A stretch of DNA of 11,554 nt from JAACPR01 sp964598245 (GTDB taxonomy: Bacteria > Patescibacteriota > Minisyncoccia > Phycocordibacterales > JAACPR01), in NCBI GenBank assembly GCA_964598245.1, contig CAZRAX010000017.1, positions 1 to 11,554 of the forward strand. The letters run 5' to 3'. Below, one piece after another: positions 4,285 to 9,847 of this stretch. The translations under genes were made by a program, and so were the position numbers. The first letter of the stretch is position 1; every line of letters begins with the position of its first letter. The notes under the pieces are model-generated. The model saw nothing but the letters and a program-made list of their open reading frames with translations, searched no databases and was not told the DNA's origin.

Positions 4285-6348
4285 ATGGACAAGAATGAAG
4301 CTAAAAAAAGATTGGAAAAACTTCGTCAAACGATTGAACATCATCGGTATCTTTACCATGTTCTTGATTCTCCAGAAATTTCTGATCAAGCGCTTGATTC
4401 ATTAAAAAGAGAATTGGTTGAAATTGAAACACAATTTCCAGATTTAATTACTCCCGATTCACCAAGCCAGCGAATTTCCGGCAAGCCACTTGAGGAATTT
4501 AAAAAAATAAAACATAAAGTCGCTCAGTGGTCTTTCAGTGATATTTTTAATGAAAAGGAAATGCTGGATTTTAATGACCGAATTATTCGAATGTTGGAAA
4601 AGTCTGGAAAATTTCCTAAAAAGTCTGATAAATTTTTAAAAAATTCTGGTAAGATATTTCCTCAATACACATGCGAGCTCAAGATTGATGGATTAAAAAT
4701 TGTTTTAGAATATGTTGATGGTTTTCTAAAAACTGCTGCCACCAGAGGAGATGGAAAAGTTGGTGAAGATGTGACAGAAAATGTAAAGACAATTCAATCA
4801 GTTCCTTTGAAATTGAAAAAACCAATCAGCATTATCGTTGAAGGTGAAGTTTATTTGGATAAAAAAGAATTTGAAAAAATTAATAAAAAACTTGCCAAAG
4901 CGGGCGAGAAAATTTATGCTAATCCGCGAAATCTGGCGGCAGGGACTTTGCGACAGCTAGATTCAAGAATTGTTGCCAAGAGAAATTTATCTGTTTTTAT
5001 TTATGACTTGGCGGCAATTAATAATAAAATTTCACAACCACAAACTCAATTAGAAGAACTTGAACTTTTGAAAGAGCTTGGATTTAAAGTTAATAAAAAT
5101 TTCAAACTTTGTAAAAATACTGAAGAAGTGATTGATTATTGGCGATATTGGCAAAATCATAAAGAAAAAGAGACTTATCAGATTGATGGAGTTGTTGTCA
5201 AAGTAAATCGTAAAGATTATCAGGATGCTTTGGGTTATACAGGGAAAGCTCCGCGCTATGCTATTGCTTTTAAATTTCAAGCAGAGCAAGTGACAACTAT
5301 TATTGAAGATATTGCTTTTCAGGTCGGTCGAACTGGTGTAATTACTCCAGTAGCACATCTGCGACCAGTTGAAGTAGCTGGCTCTATCGTCTCGCGGGCT
5401 ACATTACACAATGAAGATGAAATTAATCGTCTAGATGTCAGGATTGGTGATACTGTTATTTTGCAAAAAGCAGGGGATGTTATCCCGCAAGTTGTCCAAG
5501 TTCTAAAAGAGTTGCGACCTAAAAATTCGCGAACTTTTAAATTCCCAAATAAAATTGCAGAGTGTGGCGGAGATGGATCTATTGAAAGAATTCCAGGTCA
5601 GGCGGCTTATCGTTGTATTGATAAAAATTCTTTCACAATGCAAAAACGACGTTTGTATTATTTTGTCTCTAAAAAAGCTTTTGATATTGAAAATCTTGGT
5701 CCAAAAGTCATTGATCAATTAATTGATGAAAATTTGATTCAAAATCCTGTGGACATTTTCACCTTAAAAAAGGGTGACTTACTACCGCTAGAAAGATTTG
5801 CTGAAAAATCAGCAGATAATTTAATTGAATCAATTAATTTATCTCGCCAAATAACTTTACCTAAATTTTTGATTTCACTTTCAATTGATCATGTAGGAGA
5901 AGAGACTGCTTATCTAATCTCTAACCATTTTGGTTCATTGAAAGAAATTCAAAAAGCTAGCCAAGAAGAATTAATGTCAATTAATGGGGTTGGCGATATT
6001 GTTGCCGAATCAGTTTTCAATTGGTTTAAAAATTCTGATAATCAAAATTTAGTTAAAAATTTATTAGAACAAATTGAAATTACAGGAGAGAATTTTTCTA
6101 AAAATCAATCTAAAAATCAATCTGGTTTTTTTGCTGGTAAAACAGTTGTTTTGACTGGGTCACTTTCACAAATGACTCGCGATCAGATAAAAGAAAAACT
6201 GCGACAAGCGGGAGCTAATATTTCCAGTTCCGTTTCAGCTAAAACTAATTTCATTATCGCAGGTGAAAGTGCTGGGTCTAAATTAGAAAAAGCCAAAGAT
6301 TTGGGAGTTCAGATTTTATCAGAAGAAGAGTTTATTAAAAATCTCTAA
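4285..6348 (+). CDS. ligA: NAD+-dependent DNA ligase
   Basis: 687 residues; seals nicks in DNA using NAD+ in replication and repair. Domain order: NAD-binding Ia region (YHVLDSPEISD, 24-34), adenylation domain with the catalytic lysine Lys133 in ELKIDG, TRGDG (153-157), VEGE (185-188), ANPRNLAAGTLRQLD (212-226) and DGVVVK (301-306); OB fold with RATLHN (371-376) and QKAGDVIPQV (394-403); zinc-finger region (about 417-460); helix-hairpin-helix repeats (about 535-580); C-terminal BRCT domain (about 615-687). The zinc finger keeps only two of the usual four cysteines (Cys427, Cys444). A lysine-rich insertion at 106-126, made of three 7-residue repeats, lies just before the KxDG motif. No strong Shine-Dalgarno sequence. 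Confidence 0.97.
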   Translation: MDKNEAKKRLEKLRQTIEHHRYLYHVLDSPEISDQALDSLKRELVEIETQFPDLITPDSPSQRISGKPLEEFKKIKHKVAQWSFSDIFNEKEMLDFNDRIIRMLEKSGKFPKKSDKFLKNSGKIFPQYTCELKIDGLKIVLEYVDGFLKTAATRGDGKVGEDVTENVKTIQSVPLKLKKPISIIVEGEVYLDKKEFEKINKKLAKAGEKIYANPRNLAAGTLRQLDSRIVAKRNLSVFIYDLAAINNKISQPQTQLEELELLKELGFKVNKNFKLCKNTEEVIDYWRYWQNHKEKETYQIDGVVVKVNRKDYQDALGYTGKAPRYAIAFKFQAEQVTTIIEDIAFQVGRTGVITPVAHLRPVEVAGSIVSRATLHNEDEINRLDVRIGDTVILQKAGDVIPQVVQVLKELRPKNSRTFKFPNKIAECGGDGSIERIPGQAAYRCIDKNSFTMQKRRLYYFVSKKAFDIENLGPKVIDQLIDENLIQNPVDIFTLKKGDLLPLERFAEKSADNLIESINLSRQITLPKFLISLSIDHVGEETAYLISNHFGSLKEIQKASQEELMSINGVGDIVAESVFNWFKNSDNQNLVKNLLEQIEITGENFSKNQSKNQSGFFAGKTVVLTGSLSQMTRDQIKEKLRQAGANISSSVSAKTNFIIAGESAGSKLEKAKDLGVQILSEEEFIKNL
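4600..4662 (+). repeat. Three tandem 21-bp repeats inside ligA
   Basis: Units 4600-4620, 4621-4641 and 4642-4662 encode KSGKFPK, KSDKFLK and NSGKIFP in frame. They insert a lysine-rich loop in the adenylation domain about seven residues before the KxDG lysine. The copies are imperfect, so the expansion is not brand-new. Confidence 0.75.
6097..6120 (+). repeat. 12-bp perfect tandem duplication inside ligA
   Basis: TCTAAAAATCAA occurs twice head to tail, encoding SKNQSKNQ in the linker between the helix-hairpin-helix region and the BRCT domain. Identity of the copies suggests a recent slippage event in a flexible linker. Confidence 0.85.
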
Positions 6349-6356
6349 AATGCTAG

Positions 6357-6362
6357 TATAGT
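6357..6362 (+). promoter_or_regulatory. Possible -10 in front of gatC
   Basis: TATAGT ends 4 nt before the gatC ATG in the 18-bp gap after ligA. The distance is shorter than at the other start sites here and no extended TG or -35 is seen, so co-transcription from ligA is equally likely. Confidence 0.25.
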
Positions 6363-6366
6363 TTCT

Positions 6367-6657
6367 ATGAATAAAGATGAAGTTAAAAAAATTGCTGAAT
6401 TGGCTCGTCTAGAAATTTCTGATTCTGAATTTGAAAAAATGACTAGAGAAATTGATGCTATTTTGGAATATATTGATCAAATTAAATCTGCTGAAATTGA
6501 TAATGATAATTCTAGAATTGAAAGTGCTGGTGTTCGCAATGTCATGCGAGAAGATCAAAGTCCACATCAAACTGCTGAAAATACCAAAGATTTAATCAAC
6601 GAAGCACCTGATTCTCAGGATGGTTTAATTAAAGTTAAGAAAATTTTAAATAATTAA
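6367..6657 (+). CDS. gatC: Asp-tRNA(Asn)/Glu-tRNA(Gln) amidotransferase subunit C
   Basis: 96 residues, the usual length. GatC is the small subunit that wraps between GatA and GatB in the amidotransferase that converts Glu-tRNA(Gln) and/or Asp-tRNA(Asn) to the amidated form. Family features: DEVKKIAELARLEISDSEF at 4-22, LEYIDQI (33-39) and the NVMREDQSP segment (58-66), which corresponds to the family's conserved R-D motif. It lies 18 bp after ligA and 3 bp before gatA, so it is probably made with GatA in fixed ratio. No Shine-Dalgarno sequence. Confidence 0.95.
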   Translation: MNKDEVKKIAELARLEISDSEFEKMTREIDAILEYIDQIKSAEIDNDNSRIESAGVRNVMREDQSPHQTAENTKDLINEAPDSQDGLIKVKKILNN

Positions 6658-6660
6658 TTT

Positions 6661-8085
6661 ATGGACTTATCAAATTTAACAATTAAAAAAGCTGGTGAAC
6701 TACTTCAATCAAAAAAGATTACAGTTAAAGAGTTGGTTGATTTTTATCTTCAAAAAATTGAAGAGAAAAAAAATTTAAATATTTTTTTGGAAACTTTTTC
6801 TGATTTAGATCAGCAGATTGAATCTGCTCAAACAAAAATTGATAATGGACAAGCGACTGAACTAACGGGAATTCCAATTGCAATCAAAGATAATATTTTA
6901 ATCAAAGGCAAAACTGTCAGTGCTGCTTCAAAAATTTTAGAAAATTATAATGCAACTTATGACGCAACTGTTATTTCAAAGTTATATGAACATTCTCCAA
7001 TTTTTCTAGGAAGAGTTAATATGGATGAATTTGCAATGGGTGGCTCTACTGAAAATTCAGCTTTTGGTGTGACAAAAAATCCTATTGATTCAGAAAGAGT
7101 CCCCGGTGGGTCATCTGGTGGTAGTGCATCTGCTGTTTGCGCTGATTTGTGTGTTTTTGCTCTGGGTTCTGATACGGGTGGTTCTATTAGACAACCAGCT
7201 AGTTTTTGTGGAGTTGTTGGTCTAAAGCCGACTTATGGTAGTGTTTCTCGTTATGGTTTGATTTCTATGGGAAGCTCGCTTGATGTGATTGGTCCTTTGA
7301 CTAAAACTATTGAAGATGCAGAAATCGTTTTTAATATTATAAAAGGAAAAGATCCAAAAGATTCTACAACTATTGAATTAAATGAAAATAATAATCAAAA
7401 AAATCTCAACAAACAGGGAATTAAAAAAATTGGTGTTCCAAGAAGTTTCTTGAAAGAAGGAATTGATCAAGATGTTTTGGAAAATTTTGAAAAGTCTTTG
7501 AAAAAACTTGAAAAGGAAGGCTACGAAATTGTTGATATTGAAATGCCGGACTTGAAATATTCTTTACCTGTTTATTATGTCATTATGCCAGCCGAAGTTT
7601 CATCAAATATGGCTCGTTACGATGGTGTTAAGTATGGTAAAAAAATAGAGGGAAAAGATTTAATTGAAGATTATTTTAAAACTCGTGGTCAATTACTTGG
7701 TCCAGAAGTTCGTCGTCGTATTATTTTAGGAACTTATGTTCTATCGGCTGGTTATTCTGATCAGTATTACAATAAGGCTTGGCAAGTTCGGAATTTGATT
7801 AAAAAAGATTTTGATAATGCTTTTGAAAAAGTTGATTTGATTGCAATGCCAACTTCTCCAACCCCAGCATTTAAAATTGCAGAAAAAAGCACTGACCCCG
7901 TCTCAATGTATCTTGCGGATATCTTTACCGTTTCTGCTAATTTGGCCGGTGTCCCTGCCATTTCAATACCAGATGGAGTTGTCAAAAGAGATTCAAAAGA
8001 TTTACCAACTGGGCTTCAATTATTAGCACCACAGCTAATTGAAAAAAAACTCTTTGAAATTGGACAAAAATTTGAGAAAATATAA
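6661..8085 (+). CDS. gatA: Asp-tRNA(Asn)/Glu-tRNA(Gln) amidotransferase subunit A
   Basis: 474 residues, amidase-signature family. GatA releases ammonia from glutamine and passes it to GatB, where the misacylated tRNA is amidated. The Ser-cis-Ser-Lys triad is intact: Lys76 in IPIAIKDN, Ser151 in PGGSSGGSASA and Ser175 in GSDTGGSIRQPAS (positions inferred from the conserved spacing to characterised GatA). Conserved GLKPTYGSVSRYGLI and GPLT segments follow, and the C-terminus has AGVPAISIPDG and LPTGLQLLAP. gatB is not in the window. The ATG is three bases after the gatC stop; the two are surely one transcript. Confidence 0.97.
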   Translation: MDLSNLTIKKAGELLQSKKITVKELVDFYLQKIEEKKNLNIFLETFSDLDQQIESAQTKIDNGQATELTGIPIAIKDNILIKGKTVSAASKILENYNATYDATVISKLYEHSPIFLGRVNMDEFAMGGSTENSAFGVTKNPIDSERVPGGSSGGSASAVCADLCVFALGSDTGGSIRQPASFCGVVGLKPTYGSVSRYGLISMGSSLDVIGPLTKTIEDAEIVFNIIKGKDPKDSTTIELNENNNQKNLNKQGIKKIGVPRSFLKEGIDQDVLENFEKSLKKLEKEGYEIVDIEMPDLKYSLPVYYVIMPAEVSSNMARYDGVKYGKKIEGKDLIEDYFKTRGQLLGPEVRRRIILGTYVLSAGYSDQYYNKAWQVRNLIKKDFDNAFEKVDLIAMPTSPTPAFKIAEKSTDPVSMYLADIFTVSANLAGVPAISIPDGVVKRDSKDLPTGLQLLAPQLIEKKLFEIGQKFEKI

Positions 8086-8086
8086 T
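8081..8086 (+). promoter_or_regulatory. Possible -10 overlapping the gatA stop
   Basis: TATAAT spans the gatA stop codon and ends 5 nt before the ATG of the next gene, the same short distance seen at other starts in the window. There is no TG extension or good -35, and the sequence is AT-rich enough for chance. Confidence 0.28.
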
Positions 8087-8091
8087 AAAGT

Positions 8092-9075
8092 ATGGCTGAA
8101 AAAAAAGAAGTAAAAAATAATTTGGGAGGTTTTGAAACAACCATCTTTGTAATTTTAATATTTGGAATTTTAGGGACTTTGTTGGGGGCCCTTGGTTTTT
8201 CCTTTAATTCAAATTTGGATGAAATAAAATTAAGCTCAGCATTCCCAACAGGAAATATTGAGCTGGGTGAAAATATTATAAATAAAAAAGATGTTGATGT
8301 TCATAGAAATCCTGAAGGAGCAATCATCGGTGATCAAGATAAAAGAGAAGTGGGAAAGGTTATTGAAGGGCCTACTGAGACTGATTCTAGAGTCTGGTGG
8401 AGAATTGATTACCCCGATGCACCTGATGGGTGGGTTCAACAAAATAATTTAAGTCGTTATGTTTGGAGTTATCGTTTATTAAATATCTTTCCAATTATTT
8501 TTACTTCTCTAGCGCCCTTTTTATATTTAATTTCACTTGTATTTTTAATTTTGATTATTGTTATTAGTGTTAAATTTAATAATTTGGAAAATTTGAAACA
8601 ACAAAAAATAGAATTTCGTCAAAAAAAGACTGTCAAAGATAAAATTATTGAAGAAAGTGAAAGAGAAGAAAAAGAAGATTCAGAAGAAAACAGAAAAAAT
8701 GGTAATGATCTTTTTGCAAAATTACCTACCGATGAAAATACTCCTAAAACAGCCGATGTTCATAATCGTCGTTGGGCCAAGGTTGAGACTTTGATTAATT
8801 CTCATAGTGTTAATGATTGGAAACAGGCAATTATTGAAGCTGATATTATATTAGAGGAGATGCTTGATAAAATTGGATATAAAGGTAATTCAATTGGCGA
8901 TAAGTTAAAGCAAGTTGAAGAAAGTGATTTCCTTACTCTCAATCAAGCTTGGGAGGCACATAAAATTAGAAATCGAATTGCTCATAAAGGTTCAGAATAT
9001 ATTTTAAGTCGTGATGATGCAGAAAGGGCATATGATCTTTATAAACAAGTTTTTGAGGAGTTTTACTTAATTTAA
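8092..9075 (+). CDS. Two-TM membrane protein with outside SH3-like region and inside HEPN-like domain
   Basis: 327 residues, function unknown. Visible parts: short Lys-rich N-terminus; TM1 about 15-37; an outside region 38-127 containing DVDVHRNPEGAIIG...WWRIDYPDAPDGWVQQNNL, which resembles bacterial SH3 modules; TM2 about 128-160; a highly charged linker 162-210; and a helical C-terminal domain (225-327) with WKQAIIEADIILEEML and EAHKIRNRIAHKG. Arg293-Asn-Arg-Ile-Ala-His298 fits the Rx4-6H motif of HEPN domains, many of which are RNases or nucleotide-interacting. The basic residues after TM2 put the C-terminus in the cytoplasm. Similar proteins are, from memory, common in Parcubacteria-type genomes. 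It starts 6 bp after gatA with no Shine-Dalgarno sequence. It could be a surface sensor linked to an inside effector. Confidence 0.7.
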   Translation: MAEKKEVKNNLGGFETTIFVILIFGILGTLLGALGFSFNSNLDEIKLSSAFPTGNIELGENIINKKDVDVHRNPEGAIIGDQDKREVGKVIEGPTETDSRVWWRIDYPDAPDGWVQQNNLSRYVWSYRLLNIFPIIFTSLAPFLYLISLVFLILIIVISVKFNNLENLKQQKIEFRQKKTVKDKIIEESEREEKEDSEENRKNGNDLFAKLPTDENTPKTADVHNRRWAKVETLINSHSVNDWKQAIIEADIILEEMLDKIGYKGNSIGDKLKQVEESDFLTLNQAWEAHKIRNRIAHKGSEYILSRDDAERAYDLYKQVFEEFYLI

Positions 9076-9081
9076 TTTATA

Positions 9082-9119
9082 ACTTAATATTATTGTTTTA
9101 TAAAACAATAATATTAAGT
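9082..9119. repeat. 38-bp perfect AT-rich palindrome
   Basis: The two 19-bp arms are exact reverse complements with no spacer, with only two G-C pairs per hairpin. As RNA it gives about a 17-bp stem with a TATA loop, six bases after the stop of the preceding gene. It is neither GC-rich nor followed by a T run, so it is not a standard terminator; it might protect the mRNA 3' end, act as a weak bidirectional terminator, or bind a protein. Confidence 0.9.
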
Positions 9120-9209
9120 ATGAAGTAAAAATAAAAATCTTCGCTGTTGATTTATGGCTGGAATTTGTTAGTCTTTAGGTAATCGTTGTTGAGGCGATTT
9201 TATTTAGAT
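9120..9209. other. Gap without recognised gene before the initiator tRNA
   Basis: No plausible coding frame and no convincing promoter were found. GCGAT (9194-9198) is complementary to ATCGC at the 5' edge of the tRNA (9208-9212), so the leader could pair with the first tRNA bases before processing. Confidence 0.4.
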
Positions 9210-9280
9210 CGCGGAGTGGAGGAGAAGTACCTCGAGAGGCTCATAACCTCTAGACCCCGGTGCAATTCCGGGCTCCGCAA
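9210..9280 (+). tRNA. tRNA-fMet (CAT), initiator, with altered D- and T-loops
   Basis: Folds as a cloverleaf of 71 nt without encoded CCA. Acceptor 9211-9216/9273-9278, leaving the unpaired C1-A72 that marks bacterial initiators; D-stem GAGG/CCTC with A11-T24, also an initiator trait; anticodon arm AGAGG-CTCATAA-CCTCT with CAT at 9242-9244; T-stem CCCGG/CCGGG. Odd points: the D-loop AGAAGTA lacks the usual GG pair, the T-loop TGCAATT has G where position 55 is nearly always T, and the anticodon stem has two G-C pairs by the loop instead of three. The two odd loops normally contact each other. It is a functional initiator or a slightly degenerate copy. Confidence 0.85.
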
Positions 9281-9288
9281 CAATTCTT

Positions 9289-9344
9289 AGAGGTTAACCT
9301 CTAGACCCCGGTGCTCTGCAATATTTCTTGCGGGCTCCGCAACA
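9289..9344 (+). repeat. tRNA-fMet 3'-half derived repeat, copy A
   Basis: 56 bp sharing the anticodon-arm stem, variable loop, start of the T-arm and the acceptor 3' strand (GGCTCCGCAACA) with the initiator tRNA just upstream. The anticodon loop is cut from seven bases to TTAA, so the CAT is lost and AGAGGTTAACCTCT is a perfect palindrome. The T-arm is enlarged by inserted sequence containing GCAA-TATTTC-TTGC. It cannot form a tRNA because the 5' half is absent. 55 of 56 bases match copy B, 62 bp away. Confidence 0.88.
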
Positions 9345-9350
9345 AGTTAA

Positions 9351-9406
9351 AGAGGTTAACCTCTAGACCCCGGTGCTCTGCAATATTTCTTGCGAGCTCC
9401 GCAACA
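9351..9406 (+). repeat. tRNA-fMet 3'-half derived repeat, copy B
   Basis: Second copy, differing from copy A by one base (GCGAG for GCGGG). The two copies share the same anticodon-loop deletion and T-arm insertion, so they descend from one altered copy that was later duplicated in tandem. Confidence 0.88.
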
Positions 9407-9434
9407 TTAAATTCGACTTTTTTTATAAAAAATA

Positions 9435-9453
9435 TTTGATATTATATATCAAA
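9435..9453. repeat. 8-bp inverted repeat abutting a tRNA 5' end
   Basis: TTTGATAT-TAT-ATATCAAA ends exactly one base before the tRNA at 9454. It could be part of the tRNA promoter/leader or a processing signal; at this AT content chance is also possible. Confidence 0.5.
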
Positions 9454-9527
9454 CCCGGGGTAGCTCAGTTGGTTAGAGCGCAGCACTCATAAAGCTGAGG
9501 TCGACGGTTCAATTCCGTCCCTCGGGA
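9454..9527 (+). tRNA. tRNA with CAT anticodon (elongator Met or Ile2)
   Basis: 74 nt, no CCA. Acceptor CCCGGGG/CCTCGGG with one G-T pair and A73; D-arm GCTC...GAGC with a normal GG-containing loop; anticodon loop CTCATAA with CAT at 9488-9490; T-arm GACGG-TTCAATT-CCGTC. The fully paired first base pair (C1-G72) rules out an initiator. The sequence cannot separate elongator Met from Ile2, whose C34 is modified to lysidine. The anticodon stem has an A-A mismatch next to the loop (9485/9493). Confidence 0.92.
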
Positions 9528-9564
9528 CAATAAAAGTTTCTTTTTTGACCTATAACTGGTTATA

Positions 9565-9594
9565 TTGACAAAATATAATTAAATGTGTTATAAT
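9565..9594 (+). promoter_or_regulatory. Consensus promoter of the exported-protein gene pair
   Basis: TTGACA at 9565-9570, an 18-bp spacer, and TATAAT at 9589-9594 preceded by TGT (extended -10). It is the strongest plus-strand promoter seen in the window. The expected start is near 9601, about 5 nt before the ATG at 9606. Confidence 0.75.
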
Positions 9595-9605
9595 TAATAA
9601 TAGTT

Positions 9606-9824
9606 ATGAAAAAGTACATTGTCATCACAGGAAGTATCCTGTGTTTTTTGTTTGTCGTCATGGTTTTCAAAGGCCATGATTTTTCAGAAAAGGAGGTTCA
9701 ACAAGAAGGTTCGGTTGCAATGCAATCAGATCATCAAGCTGACTCTACAACAACAGTCTCTGAGAACGGAACTGTTAAAATCGAATTTGGCCTTAGCGCT
9801 AATTTCGATCAATCAAAAAACTAA
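9606..9824 (+). CDS. Small membrane-anchored or secreted protein, function unknown
   Basis: 72 residues, not recognised. A short basic start (MKK) leads into a hydrophobic stretch 4-21 (YIVITGSILCFLFVVMVF), then a polar Gln/Glu/Ser/Thr-rich tail (22-55) and a possible beta strand (TVKIEFGL). The hydrophobic part reads as an uncleaved anchor or a signal peptide. Cys13 is not in a lipobox, since the preceding residue is Leu. It has a consensus promoter and a near-leaderless start, and lies 23 bp ahead of a larger exported protein, so the two are probably co-transcribed. Base composition is between the AT-rich neighbours and the next gene. Confidence 0.6.
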   Translation: MKKYIVITGSILCFLFVVMVFKGHDFSEKEVQQEGSVAMQSDHQADSTTTVSENGTVKIEFGLSANFDQSKN

Positions 9825-9832
9825 AAAATAAA

Positions 9833-9841
9833 AAGAAAGGG
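9833..9841 (+). promoter_or_regulatory. Shine-Dalgarno-like site before the secreted-protein gene
   Basis: AAGAAAGGG ends 6 nt before ATG 9848. It is the only start in the window with a recognisable ribosome-binding sequence, and it supports this ATG over the in-frame ATG three codons later. Confidence 0.5.
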
Positions 9842-9847
9842 TAAAGA

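Noticed and set aside
9289..9406. Additional functional tRNAs
   Set aside because: The copies lack the 5' half and the anticodon, so a cloverleaf cannot form.
9606..9680. Lipoprotein signal in the 72-residue protein
   Set aside because: Cys13 is preceded by Leu and lies within the hydrophobic core, so it is not a lipobox.
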